Assembly: GCA_963710355.1 (NCBI GenBank)
Contig: CAVPZU010000001.1
Location: 849,646-913,645, forward strand
DNA length: 64,000 bases
Direction: 5' to 3'
DNA from: Fen-1359 sp963710355
Lineage (GTDB): Bacteria; Planctomycetota; Phycisphaerae; Sedimentisphaerales; Anaerobacaceae
Part shown: piece after piece, positions 8,267-17,317 of the stretch
Numbering within the stretch: the stretch's first letter is position 1
Layout of the letters: every line of letters begins with the position of its first letter
Translations under genes and position numbers: made by a program
Notes under the pieces: generated by a model
Told to the model about the DNA's origin: nothing
The model's database searches: none
Seen by the model: only the letters and a program-made list of their open reading frames with translations

Positions 8267-9364
8267 TTACTTCGCCGTAACGAGGCTTGACATCTTGAAT
8301 ATAGGCAGAATGATGCTCATAGCTATAAAGCCGACCAGAACACCCATTATAATAATCATAATAGGCTCAATCATTGACGTTACGGTTTTAATAACAGTTT
8401 TGAGCTCTCGACCGTAATAATCAGCAATATCACCCAGAACTTCTGCCATTGTTCCCGAATCTTCGCCGCTGCGTATCATCTGAACAACATTGCTCGGCAT
8501 AAGGTTAAATTTGCTCAGGCTTGAGGCTATCTTTTTCCCCTGCTTGACCTCATCCTGCACGTCTAACCACATATTTTCGTATTGAGTATTTCCGGATATA
8601 TGTGCGGTAATCGAAATCGTATCGAGGATAGGGACGCCTGCGCTCGTGAGAACCCCCATTGTGTGCAGCGACCTTGTGATATAGAGGCTTCGGCATAGAG
8701 TCTTTATTACGGGGATGACCAGCTTCATCTTATCCCACCAGATGCGGCCCGATTTTGTATTGATGAAAAACCAAAGGCCGCCGACAGCACCGCCCATCGC
8801 CGGCAAAACCACGAACCAAAAACTTCGCAGAAAAACACTGGTGGCAATCAATATCTTTGTCGGTGCCGGAAGCATGTTCTCGTGACCTGCAAAAATTTTC
8901 ACAAATCTCGGCAGGACAAAGCACAGCAGAAAAAACGTGACAGAAACCGCCATCACTGCTATAATAGTCGGATAGACCATAGCACCTTTCACCTGCGAGC
9001 GGGTCTCGTTTTCCTGGTCGAGGTATTCCGCCAGTCTGTTCAACATCTTGCTCAGCGACCCGGAGATTTCGGCGGCTGCTACCATATTTACGTATAGATT
9101 GTTGAATACCTCAGGATGCGCCGAAAGCGCCTGCGACAGGCTTTCACCGTTTTCGATTCGCTGTTTCAAATCGAATATAACCGCTGCGAACTTTTTATTT
9201 TCGACCTGCTGGGCTATTGATTCGAGAGTATCCTGAATGCTTATGCCCGCCCTGACCATAACCGCCAACTGATTGGTAAAGCTGAGAATATCCTTCTTGC
9301 TCGGGCCAAATTCCACACGAAATTGCTTTATTTTGTTCACTATATTATTTTCCATATCCGACAC
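8267..9364 (-). CDS. pilC: Type IV pilus/type II secretion inner-membrane platform protein
   Basis: A 365-residue GspF/PilC family protein with two repeated GspF domains, the first starting FTNQLAVMVRAGISIQDTLE, the second LYITRSLHTMGVLTSAGVPILDTI. Three membrane segments are seen near residues 155-175, 185-205 and 340-360. It anchors the assembly ATPase in the inner membrane and positions pilins for polymerisation. It lies 28 bases after pilT and 33 bases before the prepilin genes, so it is part of the same operon. Confidence 0.88.
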   Translation of the reverse strand: MSDMENNIVNKIKQFRVEFGPSKKDILSFTNQLAVMVRAGISIQDTLESIAQQVENKKFAAVIFDLKQRIENGESLSQALSAHPEVFNNLYVNMVAAAEISGSLSKMLNRLAEYLDQENETRSQVKGAMVYPTIIAVMAVSVTFFLLCFVLPRFVKIFAGHENMLPAPTKILIATSVFLRSFWFVVLPAMGGAVGGLWFFINTKSGRIWWDKMKLVIPVIKTLCRSLYITRSLHTMGVLTSAGVPILDTISITAHISGNTQYENMWLDVQDEVKQGKKIASSLSKFNLMPSNVVQMIRSGEDSGTMAEVLGDIADYYGRELKTVIKTVTSMIEPIMIIIMGVLVGFIAMSIILPIFKMSSLVTAK

Positions 9365-9391
9365 CTGTCAAAAATAATCATCGGCTCAATA

Positions 9392-10504
9392 TCACGGGGT
9401 TCCCGCCGGTACCGCTTTCCTCGCTTTTCCTGCAAGGCGGGGCTGTTTCTCCTCAAACAGTTTGCTCATCTTGCCGGGGTTTGTTGACCGTGCAATGGCA
9501 TCCTCCCTGTCAATAAATCCTTTAAAGTAGAGCTCGGCGATGCCGTGGTCCATACTCTGCATTCCGATTCGACGGGATGTTTCTATGATATTTGGGATTT
9601 CATATATCCTGTTTTCACGAATGCAGTTTCTGACGGCAGACGTGCAGAGCAGGATTTCGACGCCCGGCACCATTCCGGGTTTGTCAACGCGACGAAACAG
9701 CGTCTGCGAAACTACCGCCTGCAGCGTGTTGGCCAGCATCGTCCGAATCTGATTCTGCTGGCTGGCAGGATAAATATCAATGATACGTTCTATCGTCTGC
9801 GAAGCGTTAATCGTATGCAGCGTGCTGAAGACGAGGTGTCCGGTTTCGGCTCCGGTAATTGTCGAGCTTGTGGTTTCGAGGTCGCGCATTTCGCCGACCA
9901 TAATGATGTCGGGGTCCTGACGAAGGACGTGTTTGAGACCGCTTGCAAAGTCAGGACAATCGCACCCGATTTCCCGCTGTTCTATCATACACAATTTATT
10001 TTCCAACAGATACTCAATAGGGTCCTCGAGAGTAATGATGCGTTTTCTGTATTTTCGATTGATAGCCCCTACCATCGCAGCAAGGGTTGTGCTTTTACCC
10101 GCTCCCGTATGACCTGTCACAAGCACAAGACCCCTCGGCAGGTCTATCAGTTCAGATACGACCGGCGGCATATTCAGGCTTTCAAGCAGCGGCACCTGAT
10201 TCGGTATAACCCTGAAGGAAATCGCTATGGTATCACATTGATAATGCGAATTGACTCGAAACCGGTGGCCGTCATCGAGATGCGTCGAAAAATCAAGGTC
10301 TCTTCTCTCCTCAAAAACCTCAAAACGACCCTGACCGACCATTGAAAGCATCATACTTTTCGTATCCTCATCGGTCACTTTCGGAAAATTCATCTCGAAC
10401 AGCTCCGTGTTCCGACGCAGTATCGGAGGCATACCGACATTAATATGAACATCGCTTGCCCCCTGGATTATTGCATTGGCCAAAATTTTCTTAATTTCCA
10501 GCAT
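9392..10504 (-). CDS. pilT: Pilus retraction-type ATPase
   Basis: A 370-residue hexameric secretion ATPase of the PilT class. It has Walker A GHTGAGKSTTLAAM, the Asp box EDPIEYL, Walker B DPDIIMVGEMRDLET and the His box HLVFSTLHT. The N-terminus (GASDVHINVGMPPILRRN) and the overall length match PilT, not PilB, and there is no tetracysteine zinc site. PilT normally depolymerises pili for twitching. It sits between the pilB-like ATPase and the platform gene; the pilT-pilC adjacency supports a pilus over a pure secretion role. Confidence 0.85.
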   Translation of the reverse strand: MLEIKKILANAIIQGASDVHINVGMPPILRRNTELFEMNFPKVTDEDTKSMMLSMVGQGRFEVFEERRDLDFSTHLDDGHRFRVNSHYQCDTIAISFRVIPNQVPLLESLNMPPVVSELIDLPRGLVLVTGHTGAGKSTTLAAMVGAINRKYRKRIITLEDPIEYLLENKLCMIEQREIGCDCPDFASGLKHVLRQDPDIIMVGEMRDLETTSSTITGAETGHLVFSTLHTINASQTIERIIDIYPASQQNQIRTMLANTLQAVVSQTLFRRVDKPGMVPGVEILLCTSAVRNCIRENRIYEIPNIIETSRRIGMQSMDHGIAELYFKGFIDREDAIARSTNPGKMSKLFEEKQPRLAGKARKAVPAGTP

Positions 10505-10598
10505 ACACTTTACCCTCTAATCATAATTTAGCCATCCAATGTATTTTAACTTAAGTTTTCCATTAATTCCTCTTCCCCTCTTTTCCCGTAGACCTCCG

Positions 10599-12476
10599 TT
10601 ACGCGAGAACTTCATCGAGGGTGGTAAGGCCTTTTTTAACTTTTCTTATGCCGTCATCGTACAGCGTAACTCCCCCGCTCTCACAGAAGACCCGCCGCAT
10701 ATTACTCACCGAAGAATCGCTTGTAATCACATTCCTGAATTTGTCATCCACTGTAAGCATCTCATATATACCAATTCTGCCGGCATACCCTGAACCACGG
10801 CATTTATCGCACCCTGCTCCGTGGAAAATCTGGTTAGGTTTAATATCTTCCCCTTTAAGATACTGATTAAATTGTTCCGGAGCCTTATATGGCTGCTTGC
10901 AGCCAGGGCAAATCCTGCGAACAAGACGCTGTGCGAGAATTCCGTTCAACGATGCTGCTATCAGATATGGCTCAATCCCAATATCAACAAGCCTTGTCAC
11001 GCTGCTCGGTGCGTCATTGGTGTGCAGCGTAGAAAGCACGAGGTGACCTGTAAGAGCCGCCTGGACGGCAATTCGTGCCGTCTCTTCATCACGGATTTCG
11101 CCAATCATAATTATATCAGGGTCCTGACGAAGCAGACTTCGCAGCGCCGATGAAAATGTCATACCGATTTTATCGATTACCTGAACCTGATTGCAGAAAT
11201 CAAGCTTGTATTCGACGGGGTCCTCAACCGTCGAAATATTCAGCCTGTCGCCATCCATCTGGGCAATAGCCGAATACAACGTGGTGCTTTTTCCCGAGCC
11301 GGTGGGTCCGGTCACTAAAAGAATACCGTGAGGCATATAAATCTGCTTTTTGAAGCCATCGAGGGCATCCGTCTCCATCCCGAGCTGCTCGAGGCCCTTC
11401 ATAATCGACTTGCTTTCGAGAATTCGTATAACGACCTTTTCGCCGTTGCTTGTCGGCAGTACGGAGATACGAAGGTCAACACTTTTCCCGCCCACAATGG
11501 CGGAAATCTTCCCGTCCTGCGGCAGCCTCCTTTCTGAAATATCGAGATTGGACATAATTTTAACACGCGATACGATTGCAGGATGCATCTGAAGAGGAGA
11601 CTGCATTACCTCAAACAGCACTCCGTCGATGCGATAACGGATTCTGGTGAACTTTTCCTTTGGCTCGATATGGATGTCGCTTGCCCCGTCGCGAATAGCG
11701 TTGCTTATAAGGTAATTTACAAATTTAATGACCGGCGACTGGCCCGCCATCTTTTCAAGGTCCTCGAATTCATCATCCTCCTCCCGAACGACCTCGACCT
11801 CGGCCATATCACTCATAATATCGTCCACGTTATAATCGGGCTTGGTCTCGCTTAATGACACGCAGACCGCCTCGATATCTTCAGGTCTGCAGACCACAAC
11901 CTGCAAATCCATCCGAACAATTCTTTTGACCTCCTCAACCACAAAAACATTGCCCGGCTGAGATGTCGCAACAACAAGTGTATTGCCTTTAACGGCAACC
12001 GGCAAAATATTGTTATTCCTTATAAAATCCGCACCTAACTTTTCGAAGGCTTCTTTTTGCACATCATCCGCGGTTATCTGCTTAAATTCGAGATTATAAA
12101 GAACAGCCTTCGACCGCAGAATATCATCGCTGCCGACTATCCCCGTTTTGAGAAGATGCGCCTCAATATTATCCGATGCTGCAGGTCCTGTATTTAAATA
12201 CTGATTCCTGATTTGCCCGTGCTGCTCGAGAGAAATCTTTTTCATTTCCAGCAGAACATCGAGCACGTCGCGAACACGAGAAGCTTCAGGCTCCTGTACC
12301 ACCTGGGCTGTCTTTACCGTCCGAACACTCGCCGCAGTATGGGCAAGCTCCTCGGCTGCATCGTCCGGAAAATAAAGCTTGCTAAGACCCGGTATTTCCT
12401 GTTCCGGTTCGAGCTCGGCAACAGAAACCGTTGTTTCCGTATTTGGTTGTGTACTTTTTCTAAAAGAAAATTTCAT
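10599..12476 (-). CDS. pilB: Type IV pilus/type II secretion assembly ATPase
   Basis: A 625-residue GspE/PilB ATPase. An N-terminal MshEN-like domain (AHLLKTGIVGSDDILRSKA through VVATSQPGNVFVVEEVKR) precedes the motor domain with Walker A GPTGSGKSTTLYSAI, Asp box TVEDPVEYKLD, Walker B DPDIIMIGEIRDEET and His box HLVLSTLHTND. A zinc-binding tetracysteine follows (CPGC...CDKC). It powers pilin extraction and assembly. Acidic text FEDLEKMAG links the two parts. It starts the ATPase section of the operon, after pilM-N-O and the PilP-like gene. Confidence 0.88.
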   Translation of the reverse strand: MKFSFRKSTQPNTETTVSVAELEPEQEIPGLSKLYFPDDAAEELAHTAASVRTVKTAQVVQEPEASRVRDVLDVLLEMKKISLEQHGQIRNQYLNTGPAASDNIEAHLLKTGIVGSDDILRSKAVLYNLEFKQITADDVQKEAFEKLGADFIRNNNILPVAVKGNTLVVATSQPGNVFVVEEVKRIVRMDLQVVVCRPEDIEAVCVSLSETKPDYNVDDIMSDMAEVEVVREEDDEFEDLEKMAGQSPVIKFVNYLISNAIRDGASDIHIEPKEKFTRIRYRIDGVLFEVMQSPLQMHPAIVSRVKIMSNLDISERRLPQDGKISAIVGGKSVDLRISVLPTSNGEKVVIRILESKSIMKGLEQLGMETDALDGFKKQIYMPHGILLVTGPTGSGKSTTLYSAIAQMDGDRLNISTVEDPVEYKLDFCNQVQVIDKIGMTFSSALRSLLRQDPDIIMIGEIRDEETARIAVQAALTGHLVLSTLHTNDAPSSVTRLVDIGIEPYLIAASLNGILAQRLVRRICPGCKQPYKAPEQFNQYLKGEDIKPNQIFHGAGCDKCRGSGYAGRIGIYEMLTVDDKFRNVITSDSSVSNMRRVFCESGGVTLYDDGIRKVKKGLTTLDEVLA

Positions 12477-12629
12477 TTACTTTCGCCACCAATTATCACA
12501 CATTTCAAACCAACCAATCCTTCTTACAAAAACATCTTAAATATATATATTTGAAACAAACTGCGGCTCGACCGAGCTCGTCGAAGTTCCAATATGGTCG
12601 GCATCCACAGACCATTGACATATTACAAA

Positions 12630-13289
12630 TTATTCCTCTGCCAGTTTAAGAGTTATTTTATTTTCACCTGACCGCAGCAAAACATAATTTACACCAATTT
12701 CTGCAACCGTGAAACCGGCGATTGTCTCTCCCTGATAAAGAAGCTTATCGTTGATCATACAACACCATTTAGCAGGGTCAGTCCCCACTCGCATTATGCT
12801 GAAAATCTGAAAATCATTCGCCTTATATGTCGTTGCCAGGACCTTATCGCCCTCTTGAGAAACCGATGACCAGCTCTTGGTCAGCCTGAATGGGTTCTTG
12901 ACAAGCTGAGCGAGCGAAATCTGTTTTACATTCGCAAACTCGTAAAACTTCTTGACTATTGTTTCCATCTTATTGGACATTTCAGACCTGACACCACCCA
13001 GTTTCGCAACCAGTGCATCAATCTGTGCCTGCTCCTTGTCGCTCGTTGCCGCTGATGCCATCTGAGGAGATCCCTTCTTCATCATAAAAAACAATCCAAG
13101 CAGGCCGACAACAAAAATAACCGCCAGCAGAATCGTGCTTCTCCTCGCATTTTTGCCGCCATTCTCTACCGATACAAAACTATCCTGCACCGTTTCTGCC
13201 GCCTTCTCGGAAACATCTTTCGATGTCACAGCAGGAGATTCTTTCTTGTTCAGCTCCTGTTCGTCTTTTTCGTTCAAAAAGTCCAGCAT
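12630..13289 (-). CDS. PilP-position single-pass membrane protein
   Basis: A 219-residue protein with an acidic cytoplasmic N-terminus starting MLDFLNEKDEQELNKKES, one membrane helix near residues 54-71 (ILLAVIFVVGLLGLFFMM), a coiled stretch and a small C-terminal beta unit ending VAEIGVNYVLLRSGENKITL. That last pattern is like the PilP/GspC homology region, where such a strand pair binds the secretin. Gene order pilM-pilN-pilO-this gene also puts it where pilP belongs. The family assignment is inferred from position and fold pattern and not from a diagnostic motif. Confidence 0.55.
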   Translation of the reverse strand: MLDFLNEKDEQELNKKESPAVTSKDVSEKAAETVQDSFVSVENGGKNARRSTILLAVIFVVGLLGLFFMMKKGSPQMASAATSDKEQAQIDALVAKLGGVRSEMSNKMETIVKKFYEFANVKQISLAQLVKNPFRLTKSWSSVSQEGDKVLATTYKANDFQIFSIMRVGTDPAKWCCMINDKLLYQGETIAGFTVAEIGVNYVLLRSGENKITLKLAEE

Positions 13290-13341
13290 ATCAAAACTCC
13301 CAAAAAATATCTGTTTTATGGGTACCTTTTCCCCGCTGTTG

Positions 13342-13911
13342 CTATGTCGACTGGAAGAAAATACTTACTGTAAAATCCACAGAGACACTGCCGTCCGGCT
13401 CGTTTATCTTCTTCAGATCAAGGCTTCGTATCTTCATTATTCGCGGAAGCTTCTCAATCTCGAGCAGAAACGAATAGAACGAGTTAAAATCACCCTCAAG
13501 CTCCATCCTCAGCGGCTGTTCAATATATCCGCTGTTCGTCTTCGTTGCCAGCGTCCGAATAGTCTTCGGCTGCAGACCCTCCTTTTGCGCTATGATTGTC
13601 ACCTGCTCGAGAACTTTGTATATCTCACTTGTCGGGGGCAATTTACTCTCGAAAAATTTTACCGCCTGCTGAAGCTGCTGAAGCTGCATATTAAGGTCAT
13701 AAGCGGCTGCCGTTGCCTTCTCGAATTCTGCCAGTCTCGCTGATTTTGACTGAAGTCGTGTCTGCTGCTCCGCCAGCACCTTGTTCGCCGGCCTAATCAT
13801 AAACTGATACGAAAGAACCGTAAGACCAATCAGTGATACATAAAATATTATCTTCTTGAATCTGCCGTCCATATTTTTATCCTCGTTAATCGCCCAATGC
13901 CGTTTCGGCAC
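13342..13911 (-). CDS. PilO-like alignment protein
   Basis: A 189-residue bitopic protein with one helix near residues 17-36 (IIFYVSLIGLTVLSYQFMI), a coiled coil (residues 45-75, ending LQQLQQAVKFFESKLPP) and a ferredoxin-like C-terminal domain with FNSFYSFLLEIEKLPRIMKI, typical of PilO. It would pair with PilN in the periplasm and link the PilM ring to the outer-membrane secretin. Its start overlaps the end of the PilN-like gene by 26 bases. Confidence 0.7.
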   Translation of the reverse strand: MPKRHWAINEDKNMDGRFKKIIFYVSLIGLTVLSYQFMIRPANKVLAEQQTRLQSKSARLAEFEKATAAAYDLNMQLQQLQQAVKFFESKLPPTSEIYKVLEQVTIIAQKEGLQPKTIRTLATKTNSGYIEQPLRMELEGDFNSFYSFLLEIEKLPRIMKIRSLDLKKINEPDGSVSVDFTVSIFFQST

Positions 13912-14641
13912 CGCTGTTATATGCTATCTGTTCTACATCCTTTTCCGTTACCTGAATATCCTTTCGTAGCAAAGCGATTAACTTAAATCGCCTCATTTTC
14001 CCCTCTTGACTATCCTGCTTCGAACTTTTATTCGGCATCTGGACCGACTCAACCAATGCTACATCCGTCAGCAGTGCCGACCTGCTGAGCTGTTCTATAT
14101 ATGCCGCAACTTCTATATCGCTCGGCGCAACTCCTTCTATGTTTATCTGTGTATCGAGCATATTCTCCTTTGAAGACCTCACAGCCGCTGCTGTTTTTTC
14201 CTTATCCTGCATTGCCTCATATTTATTGGCCGCATTTTTTTGCTGCTGCGAATTTGCTGCCTGCTCTTTCTGAATCAAACTTAACCTCAAAAAAGACACT
14301 CCCTTCGGCAGGCTGTTCGTCAATGAGGCCAGCAACATACTCTTCGGAACCGGGTCAATCAGCTCGACTGTCATAAGCGCCGTTGACCACATCGTATTTC
14401 TTTGTTTCTGGAGCTGGTCGATTGTTTTAATCTGCCCTTTCTTTTTCGTCAGGTCCGCATTTATAGACGCCTCGCGGATGTTCAGCGTCCGCTGACGCAT
14501 CCTGATTGCCCCAAACGCACCCACTATCGCAACCAGTATTATCGAAAGAAGAGCTATACAAATCAGATTTATACGCCTCGATTCGTTGTTCCGTATGTAA
14601 TCATCCGGTATAAAATTTATATTAACCATTTTTCTCTCCAT
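13886..14641 (-). CDS. PilN-like protein
   Basis: A 251-residue protein that begins VNINFIPDDYIRN, the conserved cytoplasmic peptide of PilN that docks on PilM. One membrane helix (residues 24-46), a periplasmic coiled coil and a ferredoxin-like domain follow (SLPKGVSFLRLSLIQKEQ). It has a longer charged C-terminus than most PilN proteins. It starts one base after the pilM stop codon, indicating tight coupling. Basis: the docking motif, topology and place. Confidence 0.75.
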   Translation of the reverse strand: MERKMVNINFIPDDYIRNNESRRINLICIALLSIILVAIVGAFGAIRMRQRTLNIREASINADLTKKKGQIKTIDQLQKQRNTMWSTALMTVELIDPVPKSMLLASLTNSLPKGVSFLRLSLIQKEQAANSQQQKNAANKYEAMQDKEKTAAAVRSSKENMLDTQINIEGVAPSDIEVAAYIEQLSRSALLTDVALVESVQMPNKSSKQDSQEGKMRRFKLIALLRKDIQVTEKDVEQIAYNSGAETALGD

Positions 14642-15577
14642 TTATTGAGTCAAGCTCAGACCGAATGCAGTGGCCCAGCTAAATTGGCAATTTCTCCTCT
14701 CCATATCCATATTCTTGTTTTTGGCTGTCTTAACCGCCGACAGACAATCACCTATCTGCGCAGGCAATTGAAGCTGCTTGGCAATCGCAGTATATACGTC
14801 TCTGTCAACCGCCTGACCCGACATAAATATCATTCGTTCTATTTTGGCCCTTTTGTATGTGGAATAAAAACTTTGTCTGCAGCCGGACAGCTCCGTTATC
14901 AGCCGGCTCAGCATATCTCCGGTCTGCAGCAGCTTTATACCAATCGGCACCGAACGCGAAAAAAGCAGATTCTTATGCCGGCTTATGACCACGTTGGTCC
15001 GCAGAATTCCTACATCAATGAGCATTACAACGGTCTCTATATCCGTCGCACGTCGCCCGAAAAATCGTATATATGCGTTCGTCAATGCCATTGGCCACAC
15101 ACCAATCGACCTGATTTTCAGCCCTGCCTTTTCATAAATGGCCAAATGCCTGTCTACCATTACCCGTGTTGTCGCGATGATAATCACATTATCCTCCTCT
15201 GCAGTTATGTACTTCACCATCGCATCCTCATACTCTGCAGGCAGCTTCTGCTTGGCCTTCGACAAAACTGTCTCATCGAAATCCCGGTTATCGCTCCTGC
15301 CTACCTTTATATGGTCAATAAAGACATCCGACGGCGAAATCGACGCAACGACATATCTGCCCGAAAATTTGCCCCTTGTTGAAAGCGTTCGCATCTCTTC
15401 TATAGCCCATTTCTGCCACTGGGCAGTCCCCGGCAAAATGTCCGGCGGACAGGACCGGCTGCCTCCGGACACAAGCACAAGCGACCTGTCGCCTTCCCTC
15501 AGCTGTGCCATTCTCAGACCATCATCCGTAATGTCCACGCCTATCGGGTGTGCATGTTTCTTCCACAAGTCAAACAT
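14642..15577 (-). CDS. pilM: PilM-like actin-fold ATPase
   Basis: A 311-residue cytoplasmic protein beginning with PIGVDITDDGLRMAQLR, the phosphate-1 region of the PilM/FtsA-like actin fold, with MLIDVGILRTNVVISR as the second phosphate loop. PilM forms a ring on the inner face of the membrane and binds the PilN N-terminus. It is the first gene of the nine-gene pilus operon running leftwards. The usual GxxxT-type second loop is degenerate, so nucleotide binding may be weak. Confidence 0.7.
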   Translation of the reverse strand: MFDLWKKHAHPIGVDITDDGLRMAQLREGDRSLVLVSGGSRSCPPDILPGTAQWQKWAIEEMRTLSTRGKFSGRYVVASISPSDVFIDHIKVGRSDNRDFDETVLSKAKQKLPAEYEDAMVKYITAEEDNVIIIATTRVMVDRHLAIYEKAGLKIRSIGVWPMALTNAYIRFFGRRATDIETVVMLIDVGILRTNVVISRHKNLLFSRSVPIGIKLLQTGDMLSRLITELSGCRQSFYSTYKRAKIERMIFMSGQAVDRDVYTAIAKQLQLPAQIGDCLSAVKTAKNKNMDMERRNCQFSWATAFGLSLTQ

Positions 15578-16164
15578 ATTTCTTACTTACCATTACCCAC
15601 GCCGAAATTTATGTATGCATTTTGGGCATACGGTTGCCGCCGAAAAAGCTAACAACCTTTTCCTTATACATCGAACTAAATTAAAAGCAGAATTAGAAGT
15701 AATAAGACGCTGAACTTATGTTAAAAGAAACGCTCCAACCTAAAATATATGAAAAAACCGCTCGCAAGCATAGAAAATGTAAAAAATAATGCGTTTAGAA
15801 ATGCAAAATCAGAAAAGCAGATAGCGCTGGTCCGATAAAGTCTTCCTTCTCACTTGCGCTCTTAACCACAAGATTAAACGGACAAATACTAAACGAGATG
15901 CCGTTATGCCTGCCGGTCCGAACAGTCCGCCTTGCACATTGCCGTAAAATAAAACTTTTCATTCTTTAATGCAACATTTTCATAACGAACTGCCGTTTCA
16001 GTCTGATAAAAATGTTTTCCTGAAAGATAATGATTACCGGCTCATTATATGCCCCATCGACCTGCAATTAATGCTCTTCGCCCTCGGCAAACTAACGGCT
16101 GATGACCGATGACTTTCGACTTATGACCTTTAAACTTGCCTTTATGACCAGTTTGACTCCCGTA
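15578..16164. other. 587-bp intergenic region, no gene found
   Basis: Upstream of the pilus operon. I see no credible coding frame or RNA fold. The right part contains a short GATGAC/TATGACC-rich run (16099-16150), a simple-sequence type that recurs at 22230-22290. The pilus operon promoter must lie here but no clear -35/-10 pair stands out. Confidence 0.5.
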
Positions 16165-17181
16165 TTATTCGCTTTTCAATTGTCTTGTCATCAGGTCTGC
16201 AATTGCCTTTTTGACGGGTTTGCTCTCAAAAATGACCTCATAAACAGCTTGTGTTATAGGCATCTCGACATTATGCCTTTTTGCAAGTGAAGCAACAGAG
16301 CGGCAGGTTGCAACGCCTTCCACAACAGAAACTGTTGCAGCCAGCGCCTCGTCAACGGTATATCCTTTGCCTATTCTTTCGCCGAACGAACGGTTCCTGC
16401 CCTTTGGCGAAATGCAGGTTGTAACGAGGTCGCCGAGCCCTGCCAGGCCCGCAAAGGTCTGAGGTTTCGCACCGCACGCAAGACCCAACCGCGTTATCTC
16501 GGCAAGCCCCCTGCTCAAAAGCGCTGCCTTTGCATTATCTCCCGCCCCGATACCATCGACAATACCTGCGGCTATCGCAATAACATTTTTGCAGGCCGCT
16601 GCAACTTCCACTCCGACAACATCAGGATTGGTATAGACCCTGAACCACTCCGTATTGAATGTGAGCTGGATATTCTTTGCCAGCTTCTCATCGTCGCTGG
16701 CAACGGCGGCGGTGGCTGGCAATTTGCGAACCAGCTCATCGGCTATCGTCGGGCCTGAAAGGACAGCAGTTTTTAATTTTGAGTTTTTAGTTTTGAGTTT
16801 CTGTTCGAGGACATCGGCAAGTATCTGCGTCGGACGCAGCAAAGTTTCGTTCTCAATACCTTTTGTGACAGAGACTATCGGAACACCGACAGGCAATTGC
16901 GGCCTCAATCGCTCCCAAACACCTCGCATAAACTGGCACGGAACGGCTGATACAATAAGCTCCGCAGAATCCAATATGCGATTGTCGTCAGCTTCAAAAA
17001 CAACCTCATCGGGTATCTTATAGCCAGGCAAAAAAATAGTATTTTCCCTCGCCTTTGCAATCCGCTTTAGCTGGCGTTCATCATAACCCCACATTCGAAC
17101 AGGTATCCGCTTATCGGCCAGCAGTATAACAAGAACTGTAGCCATCGCACCATCGCCGATTATGGAAACATTCTTAAACAT
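16165..17181 (-). CDS. gpsA: Glycerol-3-phosphate dehydrogenase [NAD(P)+]
   Basis: Reduces dihydroxyacetone phosphate to sn-glycerol 3-phosphate for phospholipid synthesis. The N-terminal Rossmann motif is GDGAMATVLVILLAD; the active-site Lys regions are VSVTKGIENETLL and AAACKNVIAIAAGIVDG; the substrate-binding text GLAGLGDLVTTCIS and RNRSFGERIGKG follow. The GxGxxG loop reads GDGAMA, a common planctomycete-type variation. ATG 17181 is preferred because homology starts at MFKNVSIIGDG; an in-frame TTG lies 27 bases upstream. It is a single-gene unit, just downstream of hflX on the same strand. Confidence 0.88.
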   Translation of the reverse strand: MFKNVSIIGDGAMATVLVILLADKRIPVRMWGYDERQLKRIAKARENTIFLPGYKIPDEVVFEADDNRILDSAELIVSAVPCQFMRGVWERLRPQLPVGVPIVSVTKGIENETLLRPTQILADVLEQKLKTKNSKLKTAVLSGPTIADELVRKLPATAAVASDDEKLAKNIQLTFNTEWFRVYTNPDVVGVEVAAACKNVIAIAAGIVDGIGAGDNAKAALLSRGLAEITRLGLACGAKPQTFAGLAGLGDLVTTCISPKGRNRSFGERIGKGYTVDEALAATVSVVEGVATCRSVASLAKRHNVEMPITQAVYEVIFESKPVKKAIADLMTRQLKSE

Positions 17182-17272
17182 ACCAAGATTAAAACAAGAC
17201 CGGCACAAAAATGCAATCCCAAATCCTGAATCGGAGGCTTATTCCGTTTTTTTGCATTTAGCCGCGAGTTCT

Positions 17273-17300
17273 TGTCCGCCGTAGTTTTAACGAAGGCGGA
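17273..17300. repeat. Dispersed palindromic repeat (TGTCCGCC type), copy 1
   Basis: TCCGCC and GGCGGA arms flank a 14-base loop (GTAGTTTTAACGAA). Near-identical copies occur at 33951-33978 and 57192-57219. It lies between gpsA and hflX. Confidence 0.75.
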
Positions 17301-17317
17301 TCACCGGGGGTCGTTTG

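Noticed and set aside
9545..10345. 266-residue plus-strand open frame opposite pilT
   Set aside because: A shadow frame; no ribosome site, and the minus strand has all ATPase motifs.
14402..15382. 326-residue plus-strand open frame opposite pilN/pilM
   Set aside because: Composition is Arg/His/Tyr-rich without domain text; opposite genes are well supported.
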